A stretch of 64,000 bases of DNA, taken from Sipunculus nudus (taxonomy: Eukaryota; Annelida; Sipuncula; Golfingiida; Sipunculidae). Shown in pieces: positions 62,010 to 64,000 of this stretch. How positions within the stretch are numbered: the first letter of the stretch is position 1; each line of letters starts with the position of its first letter. The DNA lies in contig CM049318.1 in NCBI GenBank assembly GCA_026874595.1, forward strand, positions 30,908,956 through 30,972,955, in the 5' to 3' direction. The notes under the pieces were generated by a model that worked only from the letters and a program-made list of their open reading frames with translations, was not told where the DNA came from and made no database searches. Made by a program: the position numbers and the translations under genes.

Positions 62010-63800
62010 GTGGGATATAATGGTAGTAACTAAATAGGTACCTGGTACTTACACCTTACACTAATGTATAAATATATGAGACAATTTTTTTTCTGGGTTG
62101 AATCAATTATACATTTGTAATTACTGCAGAAAAAATGTTTACTTTTTCCTTGCTAACTTCTTAAAAGGAGCATTTAACCTATACTCAGAGACATGTATGA
62201 TTACCGAAATACATGGGCAATCTCTATCTTTGTCATGTGGTTTTCAATATATGCGGCCTTTCTATAAAAAACGTATTTCTTTGAACAGACGCCAGGGTTT
62301 TATTCTTTTCAGGCCTGGCTGATTCTGCATCTAAACAAAGCCGGCATATATTAAAGAACTGCGTTTATTAATCGAAACACATTAGCGGCACAGATCATCA
62401 CGCCGAAACAATAATACTGCTGGTGACCAGTACTTTGCGACACAATTTAGAATATCGCCTGTAAGTGGTTTGTGTTTACGAAATATATTAAGATGTCATA
62501 TGGGACACGTATGTTCTCCGCAATCGCATATCATAAAAGGACTTTACTGGGAATCAGTGTGAGGGATTTTGCAGTTGTCCATAAAAATCGAGGGCTCTTC
62601 AGTCCAGGTACAGCGACGTTTCATCTGGCTGTTCTGTGTATTGTGCATTACGTGCATTTGGCAAGAGGGTTTCCATCTGAACATGAGGTGCTATTTTAAT
62701 AATTGTGCATCACATATAAATGGCCACGTTGATTACATCATAATACGTGGGGTTTATACGTATAACGGCGCTGCGCAATTTATTTTCATGACACTTTCTC
62801 CTTTTACTCTTGACTCATTCGGCTTTGTAGTCGAGCGCATTTCATCTGGGATATACTGGTATGTGGCATTAATTGCAGGCAATATTCACTCTAATGCAGT
62901 GGTTGGTAACAAGTAACATTTATAACCGTTTATCTCGGAAACGTGGTTTTTCGGTAACATTGGGAACGCACTAAAAAGCAAGAAGGGGGGGGGGGCATTT
63001 TGCTTGACTTAGACAGTGGTGATAGTGTGTCTTAGTTAGAGTCGCATCACAACTGACATTTTATTTGTGTGACGTTTGCTAAGCTTGGTGATCGGCTGTA
63101 ATAATAATGGACAAATTGGACATGAATAAAAGCCGGTGTTTATTTTACTATGACACATTGTTTTTCCCCGGCTATGAAATAAAGCATGCGACTATTTAAG
63201 TTCCGGCGTCTGATCAAGGAAATATGGTATTAATAACAGACAGCATTCGCGTTATTGGTACCCTCAGTAATTTAGAAGTGAAAGTAATGATATGAAACCA
63301 TGAGGGAATCTGAGTGTATTATATATCATGCAAAAGCTAAGTTTACCACATAATGAGGTCATCATAAACAACATTATACACAGCATGTTTTTACGTCAGA
63401 ATGTTTTTTTTTTCATGCTTATATAATATATGATGATAACATTTGTTAACCTTGCTTAGCCATTTAAGGACAAAAGTCGGCCGGGCAACAAATTGCAGAA
63501 GCCAGTATTCCCACCTTTCCTTAATTCCGAGAGTGAGCTTTGACCATTATAATTACTAACTATTTATAGAGGGATTACATGAAGTACCATTAAAGCAGTA
63601 CAAAGTTGTCTGCAGGAAGTTATATTATGGGCGTCACAGAATCATTTTACATAAAATGTGTATAATCATATTAAATTAATGGTTTAAAATTCCAGCAGCT
63701 CTACAGGGATGTACATTTTAAACTGTTAATTATGAATAAATCTAATCAAACATCTGAGTTAAAAATTAGGTACAACATTCTCAACCGATACAGATGATCT
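62010..63800. other. No intact exon recognised upstream of the second receptor
   Basis: Contains a poly-G run (62985-62996). I searched for signal-peptide, FAMeT and further EGF exons on the minus strand and saw none before the decayed EGF exon at 63.8 kb. Confidence 0.4.
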
Positions 63801-63810
63801 TTACATATAT

Positions 63811-63930
63811 TGGTGGGTATAATCCTATATTATGGGAACACTCTCCTATTAATCGATCTCACGGCATGGCAATGAATAACATGTCACAAACCACAGTCAG
63901 TTCTCCAGGCAATGATTATCATATCCTTGT
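63811..63930 (-). pseudogene. Decayed EGF-type exon near the window end
   Basis: On the plus strand it reads cctattaatcgatctcacgg and gttctccaggcaatgat, which align with the same parts of exon 8 (cgttagccgatcacacggc; gttatccaggtaatgag). Cysteine codons and frame are broken. It is a third receptor-derived piece in this cluster. Confidence 0.65.
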
Positions 63931-64000
63931 TACTACAGAGAGTGAGCTTTCATCATTGTAATGAGAAATATCGTATCAATGAACATATTTTAAAACTAAT

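Noticed and set aside
1-64000. CRISPR arrays, operons, ribosome binding sites, rRNA genes
   Set aside because: The window is eukaryotic; tandem simple repeats are microsatellites and no rRNA sequence was recognised.

Overview
The window looks like genomic DNA from a lophotrochozoan animal, most likely a bivalve mollusc. It is AT-rich, has short exons with GT-AG introns, many (TA)n arrays, tRNA-derived SINEs and DNA-transposon insertions, and carries a receptor whose domain mix I associate with molluscs. This is inference from content; no species can be named.

The one clearly intact gene is on the minus strand, with its coding part between 53.3/50.3 kb and 24.5 kb. I could assemble 25 exons whose phases all agree (3459 coding bases, about 1152 residues). 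They encode a signal peptide, two farnesoic-acid-O-methyltransferase-like (FAMeT/Methyltransf_FA) domains, three EGF-type exons, a transmembrane helix, an active tyrosine phosphatase domain D1 (HCSAGVGRTG) and a dead second phosphatase domain D2 (Arg replaced by Glu). Intron 3 is almost filled by a piggyBac-like transposon. The intron that splits the D1 active-site loop uses a GC donor.

Region by region: 1-1.6 kb, nothing recognised. 1.6-20.2 kb, a tandem array of four diverged 3-5.8 kb units, three of which hold a decayed gag-like coding block; one unit has a further transposon insertion. 20.2-24.5 kb, no gene seen. 24.5-40.6 kb, body of the receptor phosphatase gene. 41-47 kb, transposon graveyard (a LINE relic at 42.3-43.7 kb and a Ty3/gypsy RNase H relic at 45.5-45.7 kb). 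44-56 kb, pieces of duplicated receptor phosphatase genes: three tandem signal-peptide first exons (one broken) on the minus strand, and decayed copies of the last three D2 exons on the plus strand. 56-61.3 kb, no gene recognised apart from a 62-bp perfect inverted repeat. 61.3-62.0 kb, the 3' end of a second minus-strand receptor, with an EGF exon and then a transmembrane exon whose tail carries three YxxI/L motifs (two overlapping ITAM-like spacings). 63.8 kb, a decayed EGF exon, suggesting that the cluster continues beyond the window.

Together this reads as an evolving cluster of EGF-type surface receptors: one member is a receptor phosphatase and its neighbour carries an ITAM-like tail. 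The paired-signalling idea is inference; exon structures and motifs are read directly from the sequence.
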